From assembly GCA_013397435.1 (NCBI GenBank), contig VZRG01000279.1, forward strand, positions 62,001-126,000: a stretch of 64,000 nt of DNA, read 5' to 3'. Made by a program: the position numbers and the translations under genes. The notes below the pieces were generated by a model. The model saw nothing but the letters and a program-made list of their open reading frames with translations, was not told the DNA's origin and ran no database searches. This DNA is from Erythrocercus mccallii (lineage: Eukaryota > Chordata > Aves > Passeriformes > Dicruridae). Position 1 is the first letter of the stretch. Each line of letters starts with the position of its first letter. Shown here piece by piece: positions 54,233 to 64,000 of the stretch.

Positions 54233-56880
54233 CACATGGATGAGAAACAAAGAATGATCTTCAGCAAGACCACGAGCGTTTTGTGGGCAGCCATGTCGTG
54301 TCCCTGCTGGGTCAGGAGAGAAGACACTGGCTGGTCCAGCAGTGTCCCCGTGGCCCCTCTGGAAGGGAAGGCTCATTGTGAGCCTGGAAATGCTGCACAG
54401 AATCATCCTGTCAGAATCCTGCTCCTGCTTCCCCTCTGGGGCCGTGGGTGAAGCCAAGGCCACAGTGTGAATGCACTCACACGGGAGCTGGATAGCGCTG
54501 GTGGCTGTGCACAGAATGGGCAACTTCAACTCTGCTGCTCCCAGGGAATTCAAACCGTTAGAAAAATGAATTAAGCTTCACCAATATCTTTGCTTTAAAA
54601 ATCAAAACAACAATAACAAAAAGACCAGTCAGGTTAATTACACTAGAGCAGGGAGGAATCTTTGAGATGTAAATACATTTCCACGAACATTAAAAGCAAA
54701 CCCCTCTATAAAGTGTTTTTCTTTCACAAGCAAGCAAGAAAACGCATTGGATAAAACAAACTTTGCTTATTTTAGTTTCGACTCAATTACCTGTTAATGG
54801 AAAAAATCTGGCACCACCAATAATAAGGCAGGAATGAGATCACTGTTCTGGAGGCCTGGCTTGTCAGGGAAGCTTGCAACAAGAAGTGCATTTATCTGCC
54901 TTTCTATAACCCTTTTCAAGCACTCTGTCAGGGAGCCCAAACTGAACAGCCAGTTTAGGAGGAACTTGGAACCCGCTCCAGGCCCCCTCGGCCCTTTGGG
55001 AAAAGGAAAATTATTGTTGGCAAGTCTGCCTGGCTCCAGAAGTTGATCCAGTGCCCCCCACTTGCCCATGCAGCAGCAGACAGAGCTAAGAATTTTGTTA
55101 TAATTAAATAACAGTGTGCTGATTGGTTGCTGGAGGTGGTCTTGAAACTGGTGTTTAAGGCAGTGGAGAACAACGGTTACTATTCATAGAAAAAGCAGAG
55201 TCTTAAAATCCATCTGTTTCGTTCCAAATTTAGGCCAAAAAAATGCTCACTCACTGTCTTTAAAAATACCACCTGCTTAGCTATTTTGTATAATGTGCCA
55301 TTATATAAGTTTGAAGAAGGAGCAGGCAGGGAGGCAGCGGGGGCTGAGGAGGGGTGGGTGGAAGAGATTAAAAAGATATAGTTAGATCCAAAAATACCCC
55401 GGCAGCATATTTAAAAGGGAACACAAAATAAGGGAGTAAAGGAGACAATTTCTGATGGAGATTAAAACCAGGGTGTTTGCTAAAGCCTGGGAACCAGCTA
55501 CTACAAATGGGCTTGTTTGCAAATAAGATAATAATCCTTTTTCTCTCTTTTTTGAAAGAAAACCCACCCTTCTTGCTTTGCTCACCCAGCTCCAGTCTTC
55601 CTTATGCTACAGAGCTGTGGAAACACCTTGACACTTTCCCACCCTGCAGACTGTTCCGGTGGTTTCCAGCCCAGGGCATTATAAGCTCCTGCCAGCAGGT
55701 ACCTCCTAAATGGGGCTATGCTTCCCATTGGTGAGCTGGTGCCAGCTGCTAAGCTGAAGGAACGAGACAAAGGAGCTGGTAACCCTACAGCACTGACTTT
55801 TCCAGAGCAGCTCTGCTCTGTGAGCAGGAGCATTAGCAGGGCCTGGTGTCCTGCAGATGCGTCTCCTATCTCCCCATTGTCCTTTCCCTCCCCTTGCTTC
55901 TCCACTGCAATCTTACATAATATTACATATTGCAGCTGCAGTATTTCCACTTTTCCCTATACCCTTAACTCATTCCCTTGTTCCCTACAACATCCCAATG
56001 CTGTCCATGTCTCCTACCTAATCTTCTCAGCCTGCCAGCTGGGCAGTGGAGCGCAGATGCTGGTCCAGAAGTAGACGTGTGATAATCGGCCATCTGGATG
56101 CTGCCAGAGAGAATGGATAACAGCTGAGCTCTCCCTGCCTTTTCTTCAGCAGTGGATCTGGAAAGCCTCTCTTCTCAGTGCCGGCAGAGATTTCCCTGGA
56201 ACTCAGAGGGACTTTATCATCTCTGAAAGTTTGACTGCTGCTGTCAAATGTGGTTCAAAATGCTGGAGTATTCAAGAATTATCAGGAGAAGGGTCAAGCA
56301 GATGGACAGAGAGCATGACTTCATGTTCTCCACTGCCGTACAGGTCCAGATTAATATCCCCCCAGCCCAAATTTAAAAGCATTTGCAACCTCAGAAAAAG
56401 AGCAACTCCTAGTACATGGATGAAAGTCATGAGTTAATATTTTTGATTGATCCCAGAAGAAAATCAGTCCAGGGGTTGGAAGACTACAGTCCTCAAAGGG
56501 TTCTTAAACGGGTTGGTGACATTATTGACAATGATGGGTGCCTGGAATGAAATCATTTGAAGCTGATCTGCCTCAAAAGTCTCAAGACGTTTTCCAGGGA
56601 CATCTTAAAATGAATGCCAAAGTAACTGTCTACCCTTTTTTTATAACATAGCAATTGCTACAATCTCTGAGCAAATTTGAATACTCATAGTTTTAAAGCT
56701 CCAAAAATTTTAGACATCCTGTCCAACAAAGATCACTTGAGATCAGTCTTGGTCCTGTACTGAATTTAATTTTCAGCTGGAGCACCTCTCCCAAAACAGC
56801 ATCCAAAACCCTCCTCCAGTCTTTGGTGATAAAGTGATCCTATGTGTACACCAACCATACCTGGGCAGCAGTGTCACACA

Positions 56881-56950
56881 CATTGTTGTTATTATTATTG
56901 TTTTCATAATTAATAATAATATTAATATTATTAACTTTCATTATTGTTGC
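56881..56950. repeat. ATT-rich low-complexity tract
   Basis: Loose attatt, aataata and ttgtta units with interruptions. It looks like a degenerate trinucleotide repeat. Confidence 0.75.
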
Positions 56951-59468
56951 AATGACCTATGCAACCATTTTACTGTAAATTCTCTTTACATCTTTTTTAT
57001 AGTCTAATGAAACAGGACTCCAAGGATTGCTCCTTTTTCCCTGCCTGTCCATTTTTTTTCTTTTAAGAAAAGTATAAAACCATGTGGCACTGCTTTGAGT
57101 CAGCAATTGCTTAAACTTTTTAAAATTCCATACACTAAGTGAAAAATGAGATTTACAGAACTAATGGAAAATAAATGTCTCTTGAACATGCAATACATTG
57201 ACTTGCTTCCTTGCCTTAGTCCATAAAAACAGATGGAAGCAATAGCTACAGTGAATTACCTACTCTGTGTAGGGCCCTGTGCTGCCCTGGATGAGAACAG
57301 ACTGTGCCACTTTGTCACCACCCCACTCTAATGGTTGCCACCACTGGTGTGGATCTGGGGGTGATCAGCCTGTTCCTCACCCTATTTTACACCTGCAGTC
57401 TTTCTACCACATTTCCATGGTACCTGGACTCTTAGACACAAAGAAGGAACATACGAATAATGGTAATTTTCTTCCAGGAGTCTTGACCCAGCTCAATTCC
57501 TCTAAGCAAGGGAAATTTGGAGGCAAATGTGAAGGCATAATCCCTCAAAGAGACACAGCCAAGGCACAACCTGCAGGAAACACAAGCATTTGCTTTCCCA
57601 GGGATATACAATTGTTTTCCACAGCAAACAAGTTCCCAGCACGAGTTATCCACCACTCACAAGCCCTGTTCAATGTACCCTTGGAACACATGCCTCTCAC
57701 CACACACACAGGAGGAAAACTAATTTGCAGGGGAATGGTGTTTTAGGACTCTGCTTTCCAAAGTTTGCCTAATAAAGCAGAGAGCAAAGAACACAGTATT
57801 TTCCTGAATATATGAATCATACCTTGATCGTGTCTACTTTGAATCATGACATTCAAAGATCTCCCTGGAGCACTATTCCTTACTTTAGACGAGAGCAGCT
57901 ATCCCCAGCAGAGATGCAGCACATGTGTCAGGCTGACGGATGGCCATGCTCTAGCAAGAGTCAAAACACTTAGGAAAAAGAAGTAAAAAATTCCCTAGAA
58001 ACCTTAACTAGCTGGAGAGTAATTTGAGCACTGCATTCAACTTACTGGCTACCAACAACAGCAAAATTTGGCATCTTACACAGGCTTTGCAGCAATGTCC
58101 TTTTCCCCACTGCAGAGCCCTCTCCCACCCACGCTGCCCACGTGCCTGTCGTGGTTGATGAGGGAACACGTTCCACTGAGGTCAAGACCAGCATTGTGTC
58201 AGACCACAACAAAACCACCATCAGGCCTTGGATCAAGAGAGATAAATGGAGCTTGGTAAAAAATTCACCATGACTTAATCCTTCTAATAGGACAGAAGAA
58301 ACAATACTCATGTACATTGCCCTTTACTAACATGTTTGAACAACAAAAAAAAGGGCTTGTCTTGTAAACTAATAATTAAATATTAGCTATTTAAGTACTG
58401 TATATTGCTTACACATTATTTAGTACTTCACTCAGCGCCTCCCAGACCTTCACAAAGGAAATTCCTTCTGCAGCCAATGAACACTTCTGGAGGTTTAGTG
58501 GACCCCAAAGGAAGGGACAGCACCATCCCAGTGCTGGGCTTACCAGAACAGCCTGTTCCCAGGTCTCTGCAGAGCACTCAACCTTCCTGCAGAGCCTGCC
58601 AAGACCAACCTAACAGAAGTGCAGTACCTGAGCAATGCACCTGCACAATGGCAGGGAACAAACCTGCTTCAACACCTTTACACTCCATTCTCCTCAAGTG
58701 CCATTGTAGGAATTACTAGGGCTGACATTTTCCAAGATGACATCCAGAATCCTGGAAATTATGAAGGTTAAATCCCGACTTACTTTAAAAAGCCCAAACA
58801 AATCAACAACATAGTAAGAATCCTTGCATATAAATTTGCTCCCATCCTGCAGCATCTGCAGGCATTGCTGTCAGGTGGATGCTGGATTCTCAGAACCAAG
58901 AGCAGGCTGTGCTGCAAGGGCTCATTGCATTACAAACTCCTCAAATATATGCAAAACTGGACTCAAATCTGTCAAGGAGATAAAGCCTAAGGCCAGAAGA
59001 AGGACTTTACTAATTAGGGCTATCTGGGCTATCTGTGTGACCTTTATAGTGCACCAGCCCTATGTTGTGAGATCACCAGGTTTAACAGAAATACATTAAA
59101 ATTAAAGGTATCACTAGCCCTGGTGTCCCATCCACCAGTCAGGCTCACTTCACAAGGAAGGATATGCCCTTAGCTCACATGCTATCTTCTGCCAAATCAC
59201 GTGCCACTTGCTTTAAATAAAAAGGATTTTTAACCGCTGCTACTCATGCGAAAGCGCACTTAGCAGGGAGAGGGCCAGTGCAAATGCACTGCATGGGAAC
59301 CCAAAGCAAACAGGATTTGACAACTAGAGCTGGCTGCAATTTGCCACGATTTTCACACCTTTTTTCCAAGGAAGTTTTCCAGTCGGCCTGCGAATCTTTC
59401 CAACCAGATAAGATACAGTCAACGCATAAATGAGTTGACAAGTCATTCTCTGCACATACTAAGTTGCT

Positions 59469-59474
59469 TTTATT
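59469..59474 (-). promoter_or_regulatory. polyadenylation signal AATAAA (distal of the terminal pair)
   Basis: A second AATAAA in mRNA sense lies 47 bases further downstream, within GATTAATAAAAGC. A G/U-containing stretch (AGTATGTG) follows, as expected of a downstream element. Cleavage would fall near 59445-59458, which sets the gene end used here. Confidence 0.65.
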
Positions 59475-59515
59475 AATCCAGAACTGCATGCTACAGATAC
59501 TGTACAGCATGAACA

Positions 59516-59521
59516 TTTATT
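59516..59521 (-). promoter_or_regulatory. polyadenylation signal AATAAA (proximal of the terminal pair)
   Basis: tttatt on the + strand is AATAAA in mRNA sense, at the end of the TCF7L2 3' UTR. Cleavage from this signal would fall near 59490-59505. Confidence 0.6.
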
Positions 59522-60318
59522 CATTACAAAAAATGGCTTCCAAACCATTAAAAATGAAAATCGGAATAAGAGCATAAAACGGAACAGTAACATCACAACT
59601 GTTAGGAAACATTCAAAGTATTCACAAAAAATGTTATAGTTAGCATCTTAATAAACCAGAGAAAAATCTGAGACAGTTTTACAATCGCTTCATGTCAACT
59701 ACAATGGCACTGAATGAACAGATGAACAATTTTTCAGCTTTATACAGCGTTTTTTGCAACATCAACATGCCTAGGTTTTTTTTTTGTTTTAAGTTTGCTA
59801 CCTACCTGTATGTAGTAAGTGTACATAAAAGTGGCAGTCTGATTTTCCTTTTATGAATAATCTAATATACAGAATTTGGCCCTTAAGGGTTTATACCTCT
59901 TCATTTTAAATGCTTTCCGGACAATCTGCTACCAAACACGTCTGTTATAGGTGACATTAAAACTACATACATATCTACCTATGTAACATCACAGCAAAAC
60001 ATGATGAACAAAAATTTACAGCATTAAAAAAAATAATAACGTTGTCGGGAGAAAGTTAAAAGTCACTGAGAATTTTGGCACATAAAAATTTTGCACACAG
60101 CCTACAGTCCTAATGTCGCAGGGGATTCAGCTGCAGTTCTGAACGGGAGACACTTGGACCTTGCTATTTTTCAAACAGCATTGCTAAAAATTCCCTTGCT
60201 AATTTTCAAGTCTTTTTGAGTGTAATGGCTTTTAAAGCAATTTTATTCTTTACACTATTGATCCTTGAAAAAATGCATCTGCGAATGTCCATTTGGTGGC
60301 AACCGTATTTCATATAGC

Positions 60319-60335
60319 AAAAAAAAAAAAAAAAA
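60319..60335. repeat. Poly-A run of 17 inside the TCF7L2 3' UTR (U17 in mRNA)
   Basis: A homopolymer that would be a U-run in the transcript. Such runs can bind U-rich-element proteins and are prone to length variation. Confidence 0.95.
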
Positions 60336-60376
60336 TCACAAAAAGAAATCAAAAACAAAATCCCGGAAAAAATATA

Positions 60377-60384
60377 TATATACA
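60377..60384 (-). promoter_or_regulatory. candidate Pumilio recognition element in the 3' UTR
   Basis: In mRNA sense the bases read UGUAUAUA, an exact fit to the UGUANAUA consensus of PUM proteins, which repress or destabilise mRNAs. It lies in a TA-rich tract, so chance occurrence is plausible. Confidence 0.4.
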
Positions 60385-61267
60385 CATTTATATATAAACT
60401 TAAAAACCTTGTACAAATGAGTTGTTATATATAAGATGCTTACACTAAAGGAAAAAAAACCCTTTATACAATGTTTCAAGGAAAAAAAAGAAGAAAAAAA
60501 CATTTAAAAAGGGACAACATACAGATACAACAAGCAATTTCTAAAGCAATAAATACTACTGGTCCAATAGCGTTGTGATACTTTTAATTGTTGAGTAGCG
60601 TCCCCTCCCCCAAAAAGAACAACACCATGGAACAAGGTATATTAACACATTTTTTAACCCTTTGTTTCTGTACATTTAAACAATAACAAGTAACATCACA
60701 ATAAAGGTTGTTTCACACAAGGAAGAAAAAAAAAGAAGTAGTAGCGGCACCGCATTCATTATGCCCTTAAAGGTTTAAAAACCAGATGTAAAATGATTGG
60801 TTCGCAAGCTCGTATTTAATACAAATAATAAAGAACCAATGCCTCTGGCAAGGGCTGCTTCAAAATTGCTTCTTTTTTTTTTTAATTTTTAAAATCAGTC
60901 TTTAAAACTAAGCTATTGGAACTACATAACAATTATGTATATATATATATTTTTTAAACGCTACAAAGACTTTAAACAGCTGTTGATAAAAATTTTGGCA
61001 GAATCATGAGGCTTTTCTCATCTACATATTTAAAAAGGAGAAATTGAAATAAGAATGGGTCAAATATTGACCAATGAACTCGATAAAACATCAACTAATG
61101 TAGCCGCATGGCACAAATTAAAAATGAAACCGAGAAACGACGACAAACAGTGGACGACAACGAGGAGAAGAAAAAAAAAGAAAGGAAAAAAAAAGAAACC
61201 AAAACCCCAAATACCAACAGAATTCAATCCCCCCAAAAGGAAACCGAAAGGGCTAACGAGGCTAAAG

Positions 61268-61697
61268 CTATTCTAAGGACTTCGTTACAAGGGAGAGAGG
61301 CTGGGGCTGTGTCCCCGCCAGCGAGCTGTGGGAATGCAAGGAGGACGTCGAGGGCTGTGCGAGGGATGCGGCGGCGGCCGGCGGGAGGGCGGCCGGCGGG
61401 TGGTCCAGGGCCCCGTTGGGGCAGCTGGCGGCGGGCAGGGCGCCGGGCTTGCTCGCGGCACTCTCAGCGAGCACCAGCGAGGATGGCGGCGGCATCATCA
61501 CCAGGTGCGCCAGCGGGTCCGGCTTCAATGAGAGCGAGAGGGGTTGCGTTTGTTCAGTCTGTGGTTTCGAGTCTCTGGAGGGGGAGGCGAGCATGGCAGG
61601 GGAGGACGGAGGAGAGTCTAGTAAGCTTCCATCTGAAGAGGGTGGGCTGACGCAGCTGCCTTCACCTTGTATGTAGCGAACGCACTTTTTTTTTCTC
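61268..61697 (-). CDS. TCF7L2: TCF7L2 last coding exon (partial gene, C-terminus)
   Basis: TCF7L2 (TCF-4) is the HMG-box transcription factor that recruits beta-catenin to Wnt target genes in the nucleus. Only the final exon is in the window; the beta-catenin-binding and HMG domains lie beyond 64000. The exon starts after a pyrimidine-rich acceptor ending ctag, at 61697. One base completes the previous codon, then 142 residues run to a TAG at 61268-61270. Residues 1-13 begin RKKKCVRYIQGEG, the end of the C-clamp with its last cysteine. A Ser/Pro-rich segment follows (about 15-45). A first CtBP-type motif PLSLSLK is at 52-58, an Ala/Pro-rich stretch at about 66-112, and the second motif PLSLVTK is at 133-139, ending in KSLE. 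The order and both ends match the long E-type tail of vertebrate TCF7L2; the middle Ala/Pro part differs from the human form as I remember it. TCF7L1 is less likely because its tail lacks the RYIQGEG and HSHSSLAGTQ blocks. The coding part is GC-rich while its UTR is AT-rich. Confidence 0.95.
61618..61697 (-). CDS. TCF7L2: TCF7L2 alternative short C-terminus in a second frame of the same exon
   Basis: Read two bases in from the acceptor, the same exon gives EKKSAFATYKVKAAASAHPL and five further residues (QMEAY), then a TAG at 61618-61620. This 25-residue tail corresponds to the short C-terminus known from alternatively spliced TCF7L2, and to the related tail of LEF1. It lacks the C-clamp and both CtBP motifs. 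It would be used when upstream alternative exons deliver a different splice phase; those exons are outside the window, so use in this species is inferred. A third phase (frame 0) gives 11 residues before a TGA at 61662. Confidence 0.75.
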
Positions 61698-64000
61698 CTA
61701 GAAACAGGGAGAGAGTTATCTGTGAATAAAGGGCAGAGACGCTGATGGAGACAGTCACCTACAGCAAAGAGCTGTCAATCAGCTACTCTGGGCTCTGCAC
61801 GGGTGGCACCCTGGCCCCACGTGCCATCCTGGGAGTCTGGCAGGGTGTCCTTGGCACCAAGCCTGCTTGGGAACCTCCCCTCGGCTAACAGATTTGGAAA
61901 GGATTCACCAATTAATTGTCTCTTCATCCCCCTCCTCTTCAGGCCGCCTTCTTTCCTCATTTTCATAATCAGAAAATAATAAATGGGTTTTGGAGCCCAC
62001 TGTTCTAATCTACAAACTTTCCTCCATGGGAAAAAAATATTAAAAAGCAATTTAATCCTCCTAAAATAAAAACCCTGGATAGCTGATGGTGTGTCAACAT
62101 GTCCCATAACGCTGTCCAACTCAACGGGGCTACAGCTACACCTGCGTCACCTGTGGTCTCTTACGATGCCCTGCCCTTGGGAGGCAAGAACGATTGCAAA
62201 CTACTGCTCATTGCTTTCTCCTCTGTTAAGAACCACACCAAATCCAGAAATATCAGTCAGCAGGGATATATAACAGAGAGAACGAGAGAGAGGGGAAATA
62301 AAAACAAAACAAACAAACAAAGCAAACAGAAGAAAAGAATAGGAAAAGAACAGGAAAACAGAGTATGATCCAAAATAACAAGAATAACTGGTTGTATGGC
62401 CTGCAGGTTGTGGCTTTAAATCGACTCAGTTTGCTTTTGTTTTAGGGGAGAGTGGAAGATTTGGGAAGCATGTCTGAAGAAATGTCTGCATTTTGGGGAT
62501 TTTCCTCTGAGAGGCCATCCATATAACTCCAGAATAGGATCCAATTTCAATAGGTGAAGAGCACGACGACAGGTACAAAGGTGAGGAGCAACATGGATCT
62601 TATTTCACACCCGGAAATATGAGAGTCTCTCAAGAGCTGCTCATCTTCAAATAAATAAGTGACCCGACAGAGATCTTTTCTCCTCCCTCTGTCCACTGGA
62701 TAATGTGAAGGAGCAATGAAAACAGATGACAGTTTCACACCATCTCTCTTGCCAAGTATGTGCAAGACAATTCTAGCAGCAGGACATAAATAATGAGGCA
62801 AACAACCACAGCATCTGGCAGAATGATGTCCAGTGGCCACCTTGACCCTAAGCATGCTGGCTCTCCAGTCCTCCTATCCACAGTCACACTTCCCATGGGA
62901 AGTGCTGAAGTGCTGTCACACAGCCCAAGGCATAGGGCAAAGCCTGTCTAGAGCAGCTCTGCCACAAGAACTTTGGATGCTCAGCTAAGCTGCACAAAGC
63001 CACCAAGGTGAAGGAGGAGGTTGCTCTCCCTCTCCAGCAGATATATCACCCCAGCTCCACAACTCCAACAGAGGGAGTGCCTGGGCGTGGCACAGCAGCT
63101 GAGTGTCACTGGGGGACATTCCCCACCCCAGTAGGTACCCCAGTTCCCCTGCTGGTTGCCAGTGTTCTCCCCTATGCATGGTGTTTGACTAGGTTAAACC
63201 AAGCTCTGCCCTCGAGGCAATGAGGACACATGCTTATCTACAAAGGAGATCAAACTAGCTTCATCCTGGAGTTAAAACTATCATCTTCCACAGCCAGGAA
63301 GGGAAAAATAACCTCAGCATCCCATATTTCACCAGCTTCTGTGAGGGAATAGTGCTGTGACATCCCTTCCTACAGAGACTCAGGTCTGCTCTCAGATTCT
63401 GCTCCATGTGCCACATGGCAAGGTAAGGGGTTAGGGCTATTAGAGTTTTAACCACGTTAGCCTGCAGATCAATACATGCTAAAAACTACAGACAACCATG
63501 CAACTTAAATGTTAAAAAGAAAGAAGGAAAGATAGAAGACAGCAAGTAAAGGCTGTAAACCATGCTTTATTAGAGCAACGTTAAAAGACAGAAAAAAAAT
63601 TAATTTGGTGGGCTCAAAACAGACCTTGTTAATTCTTCTACCATCAACAAACAACACTGGAGATCTCTGGCTCTTGGCTAAGGACAGTTCTGCTGTTCTC
63701 TCTCCTCTCTCACCACTTCCTACTTCAGCTAGGTAGTGCAGCACCACCAGGGCCACAGCTCCTGTTTGGACCTTCTGTACAGCTCTAATGGCAAAACAGG
63801 ACAGTTAAGCTCCACAAAGCTCACCAATATTACTTGTGTGGAAAAAAGGGTTCTTACAATCTGGAGACTGCAGGACTCCCTCTCCATCCCCAAATTAAAA
63901 TTACTTGCAAGCAGAGACCCAAGCTCTGCCTGCCTCATTGATGGGCATCCAAAAGTCCTTTAACTGGACTGCTATGAAGCTACAGGGCAGAGAATTATTC
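61698..64000 (-). other. TCF7L2: TCF7L2 intron preceding the last exon (partial)
   Basis: The intron ends at 61698 with a pyrimidine-rich tract and CTAG acceptor (minus strand). The start is outside the window. TCF7L2 has several alternative exons before its last exon, but I recognise none of them in these 2.3 kb. Small ORFs here have no recognisable domain. I see no CR1 copy; only a purine-rich, A-rich patch near 62270-62360. Confidence 0.8.

Larger units (their letters stand above)
50683..59449. other. Intergenic, no gene seen; TCF7L2 downstream flank
   Basis: Non-coding DNA between the CR1 copy at 50245 and the TCF7L2 3' end. It contains a short CR1 fragment (54160-54232), a poly-A run (52001-52016), an ATT/AT-rich tract (56881-56950) and a candidate conserved stretch (about 55075-55330). 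The longest ORF, 155 codons at 57279-57746 on the + strand, has no recognisable domain. Confidence 0.65.
59450..61267 (-). other. TCF7L2: TCF7L2 3' untranslated region
   Basis: This is the non-coding rest of the last exon, about 1.8 kb, close to the usual length of the vertebrate TCF7L2 3' UTR. It is strongly AT-rich with no supported ORF. In mRNA sense it carries a long pyrimidine tract just after the stop codon (61165-61198), a U17 run (60319-60335), several other U-rich runs and a UGUAUAUA Pumilio-type site (60377-60384). The end is set by two AATAAA hexamers near 59.5 kb; the exact cleavage site is inferred. Confidence 0.85.

Noticed and set aside
57279..57746. 155-codon ORF on the + strand
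   Set aside because: No recognised motif, a Cys/His-rich start without any zinc-finger spacing, and no sign of a retrocopy tail. Treated as chance.
61108..61650. 180-codon ORF on the + strand over the TCF7L2 exon
   Set aside because: It is the antisense shadow of the GC-rich terminal exon and UTR, with a Lys-rich start from the UTR purine tract and an Arg/Ala/Gly-rich end. No domain is recognisable.
62270..62368. Possible alternative TCF7L2 exon in the last intron
   Set aside because: On the minus strand it is a pyrimidine-rich low-complexity patch. No flanking acceptor and donor pair with an open frame resembling known TCF7L2 exons was found.

Overview
This is a window of vertebrate, almost certainly avian, nuclear DNA. 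The evidence is a recognisable TCF7L2 terminal exon on the minus strand, several CR1 LINE fragments carrying the bird-type ATTCTRTG tail, a low overall repeat load and an AT-rich non-coding background. I saw no bacterial genes, CRISPR array, rRNA or convincing tRNA.

Layout, by + coordinates. Positions 61698-64000 are intron of TCF7L2. Positions 61268-61697 are the coding part of its last exon, read right to left. Its 3' UTR runs from 61267 to about 59450 and ends near two AATAAA signals. Everything from 1 to about 59450 lies downstream of TCF7L2 and has no gene I can support. In other amniotes this side leads across a long gene-poor interval towards HABP2, so the stretch is best read as a gene desert that may hold regulatory DNA.

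The desert contains nine CR1-superfamily fragments of at least two ages. Those at 3.5, 19.2, 44.0, 50.2 and 54.2 kb look like typical bird CR1. Those at 31.2, 42.1 and 42.8 kb look like older amniote-type copies, and the one at 23.4 kb is weak. There are also simple repeats, a 429-base assembly gap beside a GGAGA pentanucleotide repeat (13457-13885), and one isolated CpG-dense block at about 32.4-32.75 kb.

The most notable biology is the terminal exon. Depending on which of three reading frames the upstream splice delivers, it can encode a long C-terminus (end of the C-clamp plus two CtBP-type motifs), a 25-residue tail or an 11-residue tail. All three are intact here. I found no evidence of a wholly new system. 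The other leads are the orphan CpG block and a few stretches that look like conserved non-coding elements.
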